In this document: positions 1 through 8,344 of the stretch, piece by piece | Position numbering within the stretch: the stretch's first letter is position 1 | How the letters are laid out: every line of letters begins with the position of its first letter | From: Listeria valentina | Lineage (GTDB): Bacteria; Bacillota; Bacilli; Lactobacillales; Listeriaceae | DNA length: 45,334 bases | Assembly: GCF_011800755.1 (NCBI RefSeq) | Contig: NZ_JAATJW010000015.1 | Location: 1 to 45,334, forward strand | Direction of reading: 5' to 3' | The notes under the pieces: generated by a model | Told to the model about the DNA's origin: nothing | The model's input: the letters and a program-made list of their open reading frames with translations, nothing else | Databases searched by the model: none | Position numbers and translations under genes: made by a program

Positions 1-124
1 ATCTAAGATTTGTTGGTATAATAATGAAAAAATGTAATTCGAGATTTTTTAGGTTTACAAAGAATTAGACTTAATGTAAAATTAAAAAACAGCTAATATT
101 TCATTTTATAAAAGAGGGTTGGTC

Positions 125-1351
125 ATGAATTATAAATATTTGCATAAAATTTTCAATGAGATGAGCAGTGAAGCGTATCAAAAAGAAAAAAAGAAGAGAA
201 TAGAAGGATATGGAGCTATTCGCTTAGATTTTGAAATAAAAACGTTTGGCTTTCCAGATAAGTTTAAACTATTTTTTTATAGTCACCCCAAAATGATGGC
301 AAATGCTGAGAAAATAATGGTAGATAGCGAAAAAATAAAAAAAATAGCCAGAGATCTTCCTGGAATTGCCAAGGAATCTTATCAAATTAATACTTTGGTA
401 GAAGAAATGCAAGGAACTAATGAAATAGAAGGTGTGAGAAGTTCCAGAGCAGAAATGAGAACGGGGCTAAGAAAGATTATTCAGGATAATGCTGAGCTGC
501 TTAGACATAAAAGCTTGATCAAAAGTTATTTAAAATTACAGCAAGAAAAAGTAGCTTTGCTATCGACTCCTCAAGATGTAAGAGAGATTTATGATTATCT
601 AGTTTTAGATGAAATTAAAAAAGAGGATCTTCCTGATGGGGAGATATTTAGACGAGGGCCTTCTGAATTAACCAAATCGAATAGCGGGAAAGTTGTTCAT
701 AGAAATACAATGACAGAGGAAACGTTGAAAGAAGAAATTCAAAAAATGATCCATTTCATGAATGACGACGAATTACCTTGTCTCCACAAGATCGCAATTG
801 GTCACTTTATCTTTGGCTATTTGCATCCCTATTATGATGGAAATGGCAGAACTGCGAGGTATATTTCTAGTATCTATCTGAAAAAATTATTGAATCCGAT
901 TACTTCGCTATCGTTATCGAAGGCGTGTAAAGATAATTTGAAAATATATGTTGATGCTTTTTCTAGTACCAATAGTTTTAAGAGCGCTGGGGATTTAACT
1001 TATTTTATTGATGCTTTTTTTGATATATTAAATCGCGAACAAACATCAATCATAGCAGATCTTAAAGAAAAAAGAGAGCGTTTAAAAGAAATTCATAAGC
1101 ATTTACAAGATGATGTAGAACTAAGTGATAGGGAAGCCTCTGTTCTGTTTATTTTATTTCAAGAATATATTTATGGTGAATTTTCAGAAGGCGTTACTAA
1201 AGATGATATTTTAAAATACGACCATTCGATTCCTTCCATCTATATTTTTAACCAAATTAAGGATAGCTTAGTTGAAAAAGGGGCGATTAAAATCATCAAG
1301 AAAAGACCTATTACTTTGACTATTGCCCCCAATTATTTTAGCTTTTTGTAG
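125..1351 (+). CDS. Fic-domain AMP-transferase, class II (N-terminal inhibitory helix)
   Basis: Fic enzymes usually transfer AMP from ATP to a hydroxyl on a target protein. The full core motif HPYYDGNGRTAR is present at about residues 234-245, with catalytic His234. An N-terminal inhibitory motif TNEIEG (about 98-103) fits the [S/T]xxxE[G/N] rule, so the enzyme is predicted to be auto-inhibited by its own helix. An N-terminal Fic_N-like segment precedes it, and the C-terminal ~100 residues look like a winged-helix module. The start is ATG 125: AAAGAGGG (111-118) is 6 nt upstream, whereas the in-frame TTG at 119 abuts the SD. The gene is AT-rich and arginine is mostly AGA, unlike the CGN-rich genes that follow, which suggests transfer. 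It has no antitoxin-like partner in view. The target is unknown. Confidence 0.9.
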   Translation: MNYKYLHKIFNEMSSEAYQKEKKKRIEGYGAIRLDFEIKTFGFPDKFKLFFYSHPKMMANAEKIMVDSEKIKKIARDLPGIAKESYQINTLVEEMQGTNEIEGVRSSRAEMRTGLRKIIQDNAELLRHKSLIKSYLKLQQEKVALLSTPQDVREIYDYLVLDEIKKEDLPDGEIFRRGPSELTKSNSGKVVHRNTMTEETLKEEIQKMIHFMNDDELPCLHKIAIGHFIFGYLHPYYDGNGRTARYISSIYLKKLLNPITSLSLSKACKDNLKIYVDAFSSTNSFKSAGDLTYFIDAFFDILNREQTSIIADLKEKRERLKEIHKHLQDDVELSDREASVLFILFQEYIYGEFSEGVTKDDILKYDHSIPSIYIFNQIKDSLVEKGAIKIIKKRPITLTIAPNYFSFL

Positions 1352-1378
1352 AATGAAAGTTTAGTAAAAATCCAAAAA

Positions 1379-1420
1379 AACCGTCTGTTCAAGCATACAG
1401 ATGGTTCTTTTGGATTTTTT
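1379..1420 (+). terminator. Rho-independent terminator after fic
   Basis: Arms CCGTCTGT (1381-1388) and ACAGATGG (1397-1404) form a hairpin with one G-U pair, extended by flanking AA/TT and followed by a T-rich tract to 1420. Confidence 0.75.
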
Positions 1421-1457
1421 AAGCGAAATGGTGCTTTGTAGATGAAAAAGTTTTCTC

Positions 1458-1503
1458 TTGACTTTTTTTTCAATATCCATATAATTAGTTAGGCAAACTA
1501 ATT
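1458..1503 (+). promoter_or_regulatory. marR promoter with overlapping palindromic operator
   Basis: The -35 is TTGACT (1458-1463) and the -10 is TATAAT (1480-1485), 16 bp apart. A perfect 8-bp inverted repeat, AATTAGTT (1483-1490) and AACTAATT (1496-1503) with a 5-bp spacer, starts inside the -10. This is the expected layout for autorepression by the MarR protein encoded just downstream. Confidence 0.8.
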
Positions 1504-1522
1504 AAAAAGGAGGGAAGGTCGA

Positions 1523-2002
1523 ATGCAATCAGAAGAGCGTGAATTGGGATATTCGGTTATTCGGGCGTTTATGAATTTTAAGCGAGCGGAAATGATGAAC
1601 TTTCATATTGATGGCTTTACGAAGGCAGAAATTCGCTTCATGTTTACATTGTTTCGGGGGATGCGAATTAGTAACTCAGAACTTGGCGTGAGCGTAAGCG
1701 AAATTGGTAAACGGCTGGGCATTTCTAGACCGAGTGTGACGCAACAGATTAATGCCCTCGAGAAAAAGGGACTGATTACGCGTATTCAAAATCCGGAAGA
1801 TAAGCGCGCGGCGTACCTCAATTTTACGGAAAAAGGGGAAAAATTAACGGATCAGATCATTCATTACTTTCATGAAAGCTTTATCGACATGAAGAGTTAT
1901 CTGGGCGAGGACGATATGCGGACTTTGATCCGACTACTAAGCAAGCTGACAGATTATCTGAACAGCAAAGCAAATCATGAAGAAGGAGGAATTCCCAAGT
2001 GA
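1523..2002 (+). CDS. MarR-family transcriptional regulator
   Basis: A 159-residue winged-helix repressor of the usual MarR length. The HTH is visible around residues 60-85 (VSEIGKRLGISRPSVTQQIN), followed by the wing with the conserved DKRAAYLNFTEKG segment. AAGGAGGG (1507-1514) lies 8 nt before the ATG. It is the first gene of an operon with two ABC exporter subunits that follow with overlapping starts, so it most likely senses a drug-like ligand and represses its own operon through the palindrome overlapping the -10 box. The ligand is unknown. Confidence 0.92.
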   Translation: MQSEERELGYSVIRAFMNFKRAEMMNFHIDGFTKAEIRFMFTLFRGMRISNSELGVSVSEIGKRLGISRPSVTQQINALEKKGLITRIQNPEDKRAAYLNFTEKGEKLTDQIIHYFHESFIDMKSYLGEDDMRTLIRLLSKLTDYLNSKANHEEGGIPK

Positions 2003-3723
2003 TGCGTTTAATGAAACGGCTGAAATCCTACTGGCTTGGGATTGCAGTTGTACTACTACTTACTTTTATTCAGGTTTTAGGTCAGCTTTATTTGCCTACT
2101 TTAATGTCCAACATTGTGGATAAAGGGATTGTACAAGGCGATAAAGGCTATATTTGGAAAACGGGTTCGTTCATGCTACTTATTTCAGCAGGAGCGGTAC
2201 TGCTTTCTGTCATCATCGTTTACATTGCTTCAAGAATTTCGATGGGCTTTGGGCGAGAATTACGGGATAAAATTTTTAATCAAGTCGAAAACTTTTCTTT
2301 GCAGGAATTTAATAAAGTTGGAACGGCTTCGCTTATTACAAGAACAACCAATGATGTGGTGCAAATTCAAAATGTAATTTATATGATGTTACGGATGATG
2401 GTAATGGCGCCGATCATGTTGATTGGTGGGATTATTATGGCCGTCAGTCATGATGCCAAATTATCATTGATTTTCGTCATCGTATTGCCAATCTTACTTT
2501 TACTTGTAATTGGACTTGGCGGAAAAGCCATGCCGATGTTTAAAAAATTACAAAAGAAAATGGATAAATTAAACCGAGTGATTCGGGAAGGTCTTACTGG
2601 GATTCGAGTGATTCGCGCGTTTAACCGCAACAAGGATGAACTTGCGAAATTTGAAGAAGCCAACAATGACTATGCGGTTACAGCCATTGGCGTCAACCGT
2701 TTACTTGCTCTCATGAGTCCGATCATGATGCTGGTTATGAACTTAACTAGTATTGCTGTCATTTGGATTGGCTCGCATTTTATCAGTAACGGCAGTATGA
2801 TGGTCGGCGATTTAATGGCGTTCATTCAATATGCGATGCAAATTATGATGAGCTTCATGATGCTTTCAGCTGTTTTTATTTTCATTCCACGTGCAGGGGC
2901 TTCAGCTGAAAGAATCAACGAGGTGCTCGAAATGCAAGCTGAGATCATTGATCCTGCCACACCGAAAAATGGTGAAAAACCAACACGTCTCGAGTTCGAT
3001 CAAGTATCTTTCCGCTATGAAGGTGCTGAAAAACCGGTTATCGAAAACATTTTCTTTAAGGCGAAAGCGGGGGAAACGGTGGCAATTATCGGAAGCACGG
3101 GTTCAGGGAAATCTACGCTAATTAATATGATTCCGCGTTTTTATGACGTCGAAACAGGTTGTGTCAAAGTGGATGGCGTCGATGTGCGTGAAATGAGTCA
3201 AGCTGCTTTACGTGAAAAAATCGGTTTAGTTCCACAAAAAGCTGTTTTATTCACGGGTGATATTGAATCGAATATGCGGTACGGGAAAGAAAATGCCACA
3301 GAAGAGGAAATTTGGGAAGCTCTCGAAATTGCCCAAGCGAAAAACTTTGTCGAACGCGGTTCTAAAGGTCTTCAAGCGCGCGTTGAGCAAGGTGGGAATA
3401 ACTTTTCTGGCGGACAAAAACAACGGCTTGCGATTGCGCGAGCGCTCATTCGTAAACCAGATATTTACATTTTTGATGACAGTTTTTCAGCGCTCGATTT
3501 TAAAACGGATGCTGAACTTAGAAAACGGTTAAAACCAGAAACAGAAGATGCAGTCACATTGATTGTGGCACAGCGGATTACTTCGGTGGTGGATGCGGAT
3601 CAAATTATCGTGCTAAACGAAGGTAAAATAGCAGGTATCGGCACACACGAAGAACTTAAAGAGTCGAACGAAATTTATCAAGAAATTATGCGTTCGCAAC
3701 TTTCAGAGGAGGAGATAGCATGA
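1999..3723 (+). CDS. ABC multidrug exporter half-transporter, subunit with degenerate ATP site
   Basis: A type IV ABC exporter half (574 aa) with six N-terminal membrane spans (about 15-300) and a C-terminal ATPase domain. Walker A GSTGSGKST is near residue 365 and the signature FSGGQ near 467. The residue after Walker B is Asp (IFDDSFSALD, about 490-500) where the catalytic Glu normally sits. This is the known mark of the non-canonical subunit in heterodimeric exporters such as BmrCD, LmrCD and TM287/288. The start is GTG 1999, overlapping the marR stop by 4 nt; ATG 2002 is the alternative, and GGAGG (1985-1989) fits the GTG better. The partner is the next gene. Drug efflux is inferred from family and context. 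Confidence 0.9.
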   Translation: MMRLMKRLKSYWLGIAVVLLLTFIQVLGQLYLPTLMSNIVDKGIVQGDKGYIWKTGSFMLLISAGAVLLSVIIVYIASRISMGFGRELRDKIFNQVENFSLQEFNKVGTASLITRTTNDVVQIQNVIYMMLRMMVMAPIMLIGGIIMAVSHDAKLSLIFVIVLPILLLLVIGLGGKAMPMFKKLQKKMDKLNRVIREGLTGIRVIRAFNRNKDELAKFEEANNDYAVTAIGVNRLLALMSPIMMLVMNLTSIAVIWIGSHFISNGSMMVGDLMAFIQYAMQIMMSFMMLSAVFIFIPRAGASAERINEVLEMQAEIIDPATPKNGEKPTRLEFDQVSFRYEGAEKPVIENIFFKAKAGETVAIIGSTGSGKSTLINMIPRFYDVETGCVKVDGVDVREMSQAALREKIGLVPQKAVLFTGDIESNMRYGKENATEEEIWEALEIAQAKNFVERGSKGLQARVEQGGNNFSGGQKQRLAIARALIRKPDIYIFDDSFSALDFKTDAELRKRLKPETEDAVTLIVAQRITSVVDADQIIVLNEGKIAGIGTHEELKESNEIYQEIMRSQLSEEEIA

Positions 3724-5534
3724 GTCCAGGACACGGTCATGGTGGAGGCATGGGAGTGACCTCAAAACCGAAAAACTTTGGTAAAACTTTATCGCGTCTA
3801 CTTGGCTACATGAAGCCGAGAACGATTGCTATTTCAGTGGTTTTCCTATTTGCGATTCTTTCAACGATTTTTAATATCTTTAGCCCGCGAGAACTCGGGA
3901 AAGCAACGACAGAGATTTTTAAAGGTATTATGAGTCCAGCTGGAATTAATGATGATGCGATTTTTGATATTTTATTTGTAGTTCTCTTGCTTTATCTTGG
4001 AAGCTCGATTTTTAACTTCATTCAACAATTCGTGATGTCAAGCGTTGCCCAACGAACAGTTTATGATATGCGAAAAGATTTAAAAGAAAAAATGGCGCGT
4101 TTGCCGCTTCGCTACTATGATACTCGTTCAAATGGGGATATTTTGAGCCGAGCTGTTAATGATATGGATAACATCGCGAATACTTTGCAACAGTCGCTTA
4201 CACAAGCGATCACAGCAGTTGTCCAACTTGTCGGCGTTCTGATTATGATGCTTACGATCAGCTGGCAAATGACATTGATTGTTGTCGCGACGGTGCCACT
4301 TAGCATCATCATTGTGGCGATTATTGCAGGGAAGTCGCAAGCTTTCTTTGCAGCCCAACAACGCAATCTCGGGATTTTAAATGATACCGTGGAAGAAACT
4401 TACGGCGGGCAAACGATCGTCAAAGCGTTTGGGCAAGAAAAAAACACACTGGATACGTTTGAAACGGTCAATGATGATTACTACAAAGCTGCTAAAAAAG
4501 CACAATTTATTTCAGGAATCATGATGCCGATGATGCAATTTGTTGGGAATTTGGGCTATGTGGCAGTCTGCGTTGGTGGGGGGATTTTCGTAACGAACGG
4601 AACACTCCAAGTTGGGGATATCCAAGCCTTTACGCAATACGTTCAACTCTTCTCGCAACCAATTTCGAGCGTTGCGAATATCGCGAACGTCATTCAATCG
4701 ACCATTGCTTCTGCAGAACGGGTATTTGAAATTATGGATGAACCAGAAGAAACAGATACGATTCCAGAACAAATCCCAGTCGTAGAATCGGAAAAAACGA
4801 GCATTGTGTTTGACCACGTGGAATTTGGCTATACGCCTGACAAACCGCTGATGAATGATTTGAACATTAAAGTAAACGAAGGTCAGATGGTTGCAATTGT
4901 GGGTCCGACAGGTGCTGGGAAGACTACGATCATCAATTTGCTAATGCGCTTTTATGATGTAAATGGTGGCGCGATTCGAATCGAAGGTGTGGATACACGC
5001 GATATGACGAAAGATGATGTTCGTTCGAAATTTGGGATGGTCTTGCAAGACACTTGGCTTTTTAATGGAACAATCGCTGAGAATATTGCTTATGGCCGCG
5101 ATGGGGCAACAAAAGAAGAAGTCATTCAAGCTGCAAAAGCTGCTTATGCTGATGAATTCATTCGTCGCTTGCCGGGTGGCTATGATACGATGCTCAATGA
5201 AGAAGGATCAAATATTTCGCAAGGACAAAAACAACTCTTAACGATTGCAAGAGCGATTTTATCTGATCCGTCGATTCTCATTTTGGACGAAGCGACATCA
5301 AGCGTGGATACGCGGACAGAGCTCAACATCCAACTTGCGATGGGGAACTTGATGGAAGGGCGCACGAGTTTCGTGATTGCCCACCGCTTGTCGACGATTC
5401 GCGATGCCGATTTGATTCTTGTCATGAATCACGGAAATGTGATCGAACAAGGCACGCACCAAGAACTATTAGCCGAAAATGGCTTCTATGCCGATCTTTA
5501 TAATAGTCAATTTACAGGCGCTCAAGCCGTCTAA
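3720..5534 (+). CDS. ABC multidrug exporter half-transporter, catalytically canonical subunit
   Basis: Second half-transporter (604 aa) of the heterodimer, overlapping its partner by 4 nt (ATGA). It has six spans after a His/Gly-rich N-terminus (SPGHGHGGGMG). The ATPase domain has Walker A GPTGAGKTT near residue 395, a signature changed to ISQGQ near 499, and Walker B ILILDEATSSVD with the catalytic Glu present. A canonical Walker B here and a variant signature pair correctly with the degenerate Walker B and intact signature of the upstream subunit, giving one active and one inactive composite ATP site. A terminator follows, so the operon ends here. Confidence 0.92.
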   Translation: MSPGHGHGGGMGVTSKPKNFGKTLSRLLGYMKPRTIAISVVFLFAILSTIFNIFSPRELGKATTEIFKGIMSPAGINDDAIFDILFVVLLLYLGSSIFNFIQQFVMSSVAQRTVYDMRKDLKEKMARLPLRYYDTRSNGDILSRAVNDMDNIANTLQQSLTQAITAVVQLVGVLIMMLTISWQMTLIVVATVPLSIIIVAIIAGKSQAFFAAQQRNLGILNDTVEETYGGQTIVKAFGQEKNTLDTFETVNDDYYKAAKKAQFISGIMMPMMQFVGNLGYVAVCVGGGIFVTNGTLQVGDIQAFTQYVQLFSQPISSVANIANVIQSTIASAERVFEIMDEPEETDTIPEQIPVVESEKTSIVFDHVEFGYTPDKPLMNDLNIKVNEGQMVAIVGPTGAGKTTIINLLMRFYDVNGGAIRIEGVDTRDMTKDDVRSKFGMVLQDTWLFNGTIAENIAYGRDGATKEEVIQAAKAAYADEFIRRLPGGYDTMLNEEGSNISQGQKQLLTIARAILSDPSILILDEATSSVDTRTELNIQLAMGNLMEGRTSFVIAHRLSTIRDADLILVMNHGNVIEQGTHQELLAENGFYADLYNSQFTGAQAV

Positions 5535-5537
5535 GTA

Positions 5538-5570
5538 AACCCCCGAAAGATTTTCTTTCGGGGGTTTTTA
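5538..5570 (+). terminator. Rho-independent terminator of the marR-ABC operon
   Basis: A perfect 12-bp stem, AACCCCCGAAAG (5538-5549) and CTTTCGGGGGTT (5555-5566), with loop ATTTT followed by T-rich sequence. Confidence 0.9.
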
Positions 5571-5589
5571 TTTTGGATGAGCATCTTAT

Positions 5590-5618
5590 TTGTTCTTTTA
5601 TACCCCGTAGGGTATTAT
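5590..5618 (+). promoter_or_regulatory. Promoter with CstR/CsoR-type operator in the spacer
   Basis: The -35 is TTGTTC (5590-5595) and the -10 is TATTAT (5613-5618), 17 bp apart. Between them lies ATACCCCGTAGGGTAT (5600-5615), a perfect ATACCC-N4-GGGTAT palindrome. G/C tracts flanked by A/T are typical of CsoR/CstR operators, and a CstR-like gene closes the operon. Alternative reading: GTTCTT-N12-GGGTAT also resembles a weak sigma-B promoter. Confidence 0.75.
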
Positions 5619-5640
5619 AAGCGATGAAGGAGTGAATTTG

Positions 5641-5937
5641 ATGTTTCAAAAAATACCATCCATCCAAGTAGCAGAGCTTATAGAGCTTAAAAATCCAGTG
5701 ATTATTGATGTCAGGGAAAGTTATGAGTTTCAAGCAGGGCACATTCCGAAAGCAAAAAATGTTCCGCTTTCAAAGATTGCAAGTTACGAGCCACAAGGAA
5801 CTACCTATCTTATTTGTGCATCTGGCATGAGAAGTAAGCGCGCCACGAAAATGCTTCTCAAAAAAGGCTATGATGTAATCAATATTCGTGGCGGCATGAG
5901 CCAGTGGCAAGGCCCGACTAAAGGAGGAGCAAAATGA
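5641..5937 (+). CDS. Single-domain rhodanese (sulfurtransferase)
   Basis: A 98-residue rhodanese of PspE size. The active-site loop CASGMR starts at Cys59, the persulfide-carrying residue; the DVRESYEFQAGHIPKAKNVP and GGMSQW segments are also typical. It moves sulfane sulfur between low-molecular thiols or proteins. AAGGAG (5627-5632) fixes the start at ATG 5641 (8-nt spacing); the in-frame GTG at 5632 overlaps the SD. First gene of a four-gene sulfur operon. It overlaps the next start by 4 nt. Confidence 0.9.
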   Translation: MFQKIPSIQVAELIELKNPVIIDVRESYEFQAGHIPKAKNVPLSKIASYEPQGTTYLICASGMRSKRATKMLLKKGYDVINIRGGMSQWQGPTKGGAK

Positions 5938-7580
5938 AAATTGTGATTGTTGGAGGCGTCGCAGGCGGAATGTCCGCAGCAACGCGATTAAGAAGATTAA
6001 ATGAAGAAGCAGAAATTGTCGTGCTAGAAAAAGGACCTTATGTATCTTTCGCTAATTGTGGATTGCCTTATTACATTTCGGGTGAAATTAGCGAACGTGA
6101 AGATTTGCTTGTTCAAACCCCAGAAAGTTTGCGGGCCCGGTTTCGGATTGACGTGAAGCCGTTTCATGAAGTTCTTGAAGTCAAGCCTAATAAAAAACAA
6201 GTGGTAGTTCAAAATCAAACTGAAACATTTGAAATGAGTTACGATAAGCTGATCCTATCTCCAGGAGCAAAACCCATCACACCACCAATTCCGGGATTAA
6301 ATGACACGAAAAACTTGTTTACGGTGCGGTCGGTTCCGGACGTTGATGCGATCGAGCGTTTCATCCAAGAAGAAATCCCTCAAAAAGCTGTTGTGATTGG
6401 CGCGGGATTTATTGGCATGGAGATGGCGGAAAGTCTTGCGAGGCGGGGGATGCAAGTAACGATTGTTGAGAAAGCGCCCCACGTGCTTCCGCCGCTAGAT
6501 GCGGAAATGGCTGTTCGAGTTGAGCAGGAGCTTACAAAAAACAACATCAATTTACAGCTTGGAAAAGGTGCCGCAGCCTTTCAGGATAAAGGACGCAAGA
6601 TTGAACTTGAAGACGGCGAAGTGCTTGTTAGTGACTTAACGATTTTTTCGATTGGCGTTGCACCGGAAACGAGTCTTGCGCAGGCAGCTCAAATTGAGAC
6701 GGGGCTTCGTGGGGGCATTATCGTAGATGAAAATTATGAAACGAGTGCGAAAGACGTCTATGCGATCGGGGATGCGATCGTGGTCAAGCAAGAAGTGAGT
6801 CAGCAAGATGCCCTCATTTCGCTTGCTTCTCCTGCGAACCGTCAAGGTCGAATGCTTGCAGATATCATTTTTGGAAAAGCTCGACCGAATAAAGGCTTTC
6901 TTGGAACGGCGATTGTTCGGGTGTTTGATCTTGCAGCGGCAGCGACAGGACTAAATGAAAAGGCGCTTCAAGAGGCGGAAATTCCTTACATGGCCGTGCA
7001 TATCCAGGGGAAAAGTCATGCGAGTTATTTTCCAGGGAACACGCCGCTTCTTTTGAAAGTGCTGTTTGAAAAAGAGAGTGGCCGGATTCTTGGGGCACAA
7101 GCGGTTGGTGAAAACGGCGTTGATAAACGGATCGATATTTTGGCGACGGCGATCAAAGCGGGCATGACGATTTGTGACCTCCCGGAACTTGAATTTACTT
7201 ATGCACCTCCGTTTGGCTCTGCGAAAGACCCGGTCAATATGGCGGGCTATGCGGGCTTGAATTTGCTTGAAGGGCTATCTGAAAATATCCAGTGGCACGA
7301 GCTCGAAGCCGAAAGAGCAAAAGGAGCAGTCTTGCTAGATGTCCGCGGTCAAGCTGAAATCGAAAAGGGGAAAATCAAAGGGGCGATCCACATTCCACTT
7401 GACGAGCTTCGTGCGCGGGTTTTGGAACTTGAAAAAGACGTCCCGATTGTTGTAACCTGTCAAGTAGGGCTACGTGGCTATTTAGCGGAACGGATTTTAA
7501 AAAATGCTGGCTATCAAGCTAAAAATTTAGATGGCGGATTTAGTTTATATCAAACAATCTTGCCGGAAGAGGTGGAATAA
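5934..7580 (+). CDS. cdr: CoA-disulfide reductase / polysulfide reductase with C-terminal rhodanese domain
   Basis: A flavoprotein of the CoADR-RHD type (548 aa). An N-terminal FAD fold (VGGVAGGMSAATRLRR) is followed by the active-site motif SFANCGLPY with Cys42. An NAD(P)H-binding GxGxxG motif (VIGAGFIGMEMAESL) lies near residue 160, a dimerisation domain spans about 330-450, and a rhodanese domain carries its own active Cys509 (TCQVGLRG). Family members reduce CoA disulfide, CoA persulfide or polysulfide. Fusion with rhodanese, and rhodaneses on both sides, point to sulfane-sulfur detoxification. The ATG overlaps the previous stop by 4 nt, with AAAGGAGG upstream. Confidence 0.92.
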   Translation: MKIVIVGGVAGGMSAATRLRRLNEEAEIVVLEKGPYVSFANCGLPYYISGEISEREDLLVQTPESLRARFRIDVKPFHEVLEVKPNKKQVVVQNQTETFEMSYDKLILSPGAKPITPPIPGLNDTKNLFTVRSVPDVDAIERFIQEEIPQKAVVIGAGFIGMEMAESLARRGMQVTIVEKAPHVLPPLDAEMAVRVEQELTKNNINLQLGKGAAAFQDKGRKIELEDGEVLVSDLTIFSIGVAPETSLAQAAQIETGLRGGIIVDENYETSAKDVYAIGDAIVVKQEVSQQDALISLASPANRQGRMLADIIFGKARPNKGFLGTAIVRVFDLAAAATGLNEKALQEAEIPYMAVHIQGKSHASYFPGNTPLLLKVLFEKESGRILGAQAVGENGVDKRIDILATAIKAGMTICDLPELEFTYAPPFGSAKDPVNMAGYAGLNLLEGLSENIQWHELEAERAKGAVLLDVRGQAEIEKGKIKGAIHIPLDELRARVLELEKDVPIVVTCQVGLRGYLAERILKNAGYQAKNLDGGFSLYQTILPEEVE

Positions 7581-7874
7581 ATGTATTTATCGACAACAAC
7601 AGCTGAGCTTCGTCAAAGCTTAGCAAACTATCAAATTTTAGATGTACGTGATGCAGAAGATTTTCAAAAAGGACACATCCCAAAAGCACAAAATATCCCG
7701 GTTCATGAGTTAGGAGAACGGTTCACTGAACTTGATCCAGAAGCGGATTATGCGATCATTTGCTACGCTGGCGGACGCTCGGAGCAAGCTTCGATTTTTC
7801 TAAGTGGCAAAGGGTATCAAGTCACAAATGTAATGGGAGGAATGGGCGCATGGCAGGGCGATCTGGAGAATTAA
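7581..7874 (+). CDS. Single-domain rhodanese (sulfurtransferase)
   Basis: A 97-residue rhodanese starting directly after the stop of the CoADR gene. The active loop is CYAGGR with Cys61; the DVRDAEDFQKGHIPKAQNIP and MGGMGAW segments are conserved. It is a clear paralogue of the first gene of the operon but has a different active-site loop, so the two may prefer different sulfur acceptors. The 3' end overlaps the start of the cstR-like gene by 25 nt in another frame. Confidence 0.9.
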   Translation: MYLSTTTAELRQSLANYQILDVRDAEDFQKGHIPKAQNIPVHELGERFTELDPEADYAIICYAGGRSEQASIFLSGKGYQVTNVMGGMGAWQGDLEN

Positions 7875-8134
7875 TCTATGATGCTAAAATGAAAAATCGC
7901 TTGAAGCGGGCAGAAGGGCAAATTCGCGGTATTTTAAAAATGATGGAAGAAGAAAAAGAATGTCGTGAAATTGTGACGCAATTAAGTGCAGTTCGAACAA
8001 GCGTAGATCGAGTGATTGGGCTGGTTGTAGCTCAAAACTTAGCAGCTTGTATAGAAAATGCTGAACAAGATGGAACGGATCAAACGGATGCCTATATCGA
8101 AGAAGCGATTCAATTGCTTGTAAAAAGTAGATAA
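7850..8134 (+). CDS. cstR: CstR-like persulfide-sensing repressor (CsoR/DUF156 family)
   Basis: A 94-residue all-helical CsoR-family repressor (KNRLKRAEGQIRGILKMMEE is the family hallmark). It has two cysteines, Cys38 and Cys67, 29 residues apart, as in CstR. The His four residues before the second Cys in copper sensors is Asn63 here, which argues against Cu(I) sensing and for sensing persulfide through a Cys-Cys polysulfide bridge. The start is ATG 7850, with GGGAGG (7835-7840) 9 nt upstream, inside the end of the rhodanese gene. It probably binds the ATACCC-N4-GGGTAT operator at 5600-5615 and so controls its own operon. Confidence 0.85.
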   Translation: MAGRSGELIYDAKMKNRLKRAEGQIRGILKMMEEEKECREIVTQLSAVRTSVDRVIGLVVAQNLAACIENAEQDGTDQTDAYIEEAIQLLVKSR

Positions 8135-8138
8135 AAGT

Positions 8139-8175
8139 AAAGCCAAGAAGGTGCATTCGAACTTTCTTGGCTTTT
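8139..8175 (+). terminator. Terminator of the sulfur operon
   Basis: AAGCCAAGAA (8140-8149) pairs with TTCTTGGCTT (8164-8173), followed by TTT. It lies just after the cstR-like gene. Confidence 0.8.
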
Positions 8176-8252
8176 TCGTGGCTGTTATTCAATATTAGAC
8201 AAACTCGAAGAAAAAACAACAAGATAATCGCTACTAAAAAGTTACACAAATA

Positions 8253-8316
8253 AAAAAGCAGAGTTACTTGGTATCCATTTTAAACAATGGCTAGCACCAA
8301 GTTCTCTGCTTTTTTT
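8253..8316 (-). terminator. Terminator of the azoreductase gene, probably bidirectional
   Basis: A long imperfect hairpin: AAAAAGCAGAG and CTCTGCTTTTT at the base, CTTGGT/ACCAAG and CCATT/AATGG higher up, with T-runs on both strands. It lies 29 bp past the azoreductase stop. Confidence 0.8.
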
Positions 8317-8344
8317 ATTTAAAATTCATTTCACATCTAAATGA

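Noticed and set aside
4115-4817. Minus-strand open frames inside the second ABC exporter gene
   Set aside because: No SD, no recognisable domains, and full overlap with a strongly conserved gene.
5592-5615. Sigma-B promoter reading GTTCTT-N12-GGGTAT before the sulfur operon
   Set aside because: The -35 is off consensus and the GGGTAT is better explained as half of the CstR-type palindrome. Kept only as an alternative.
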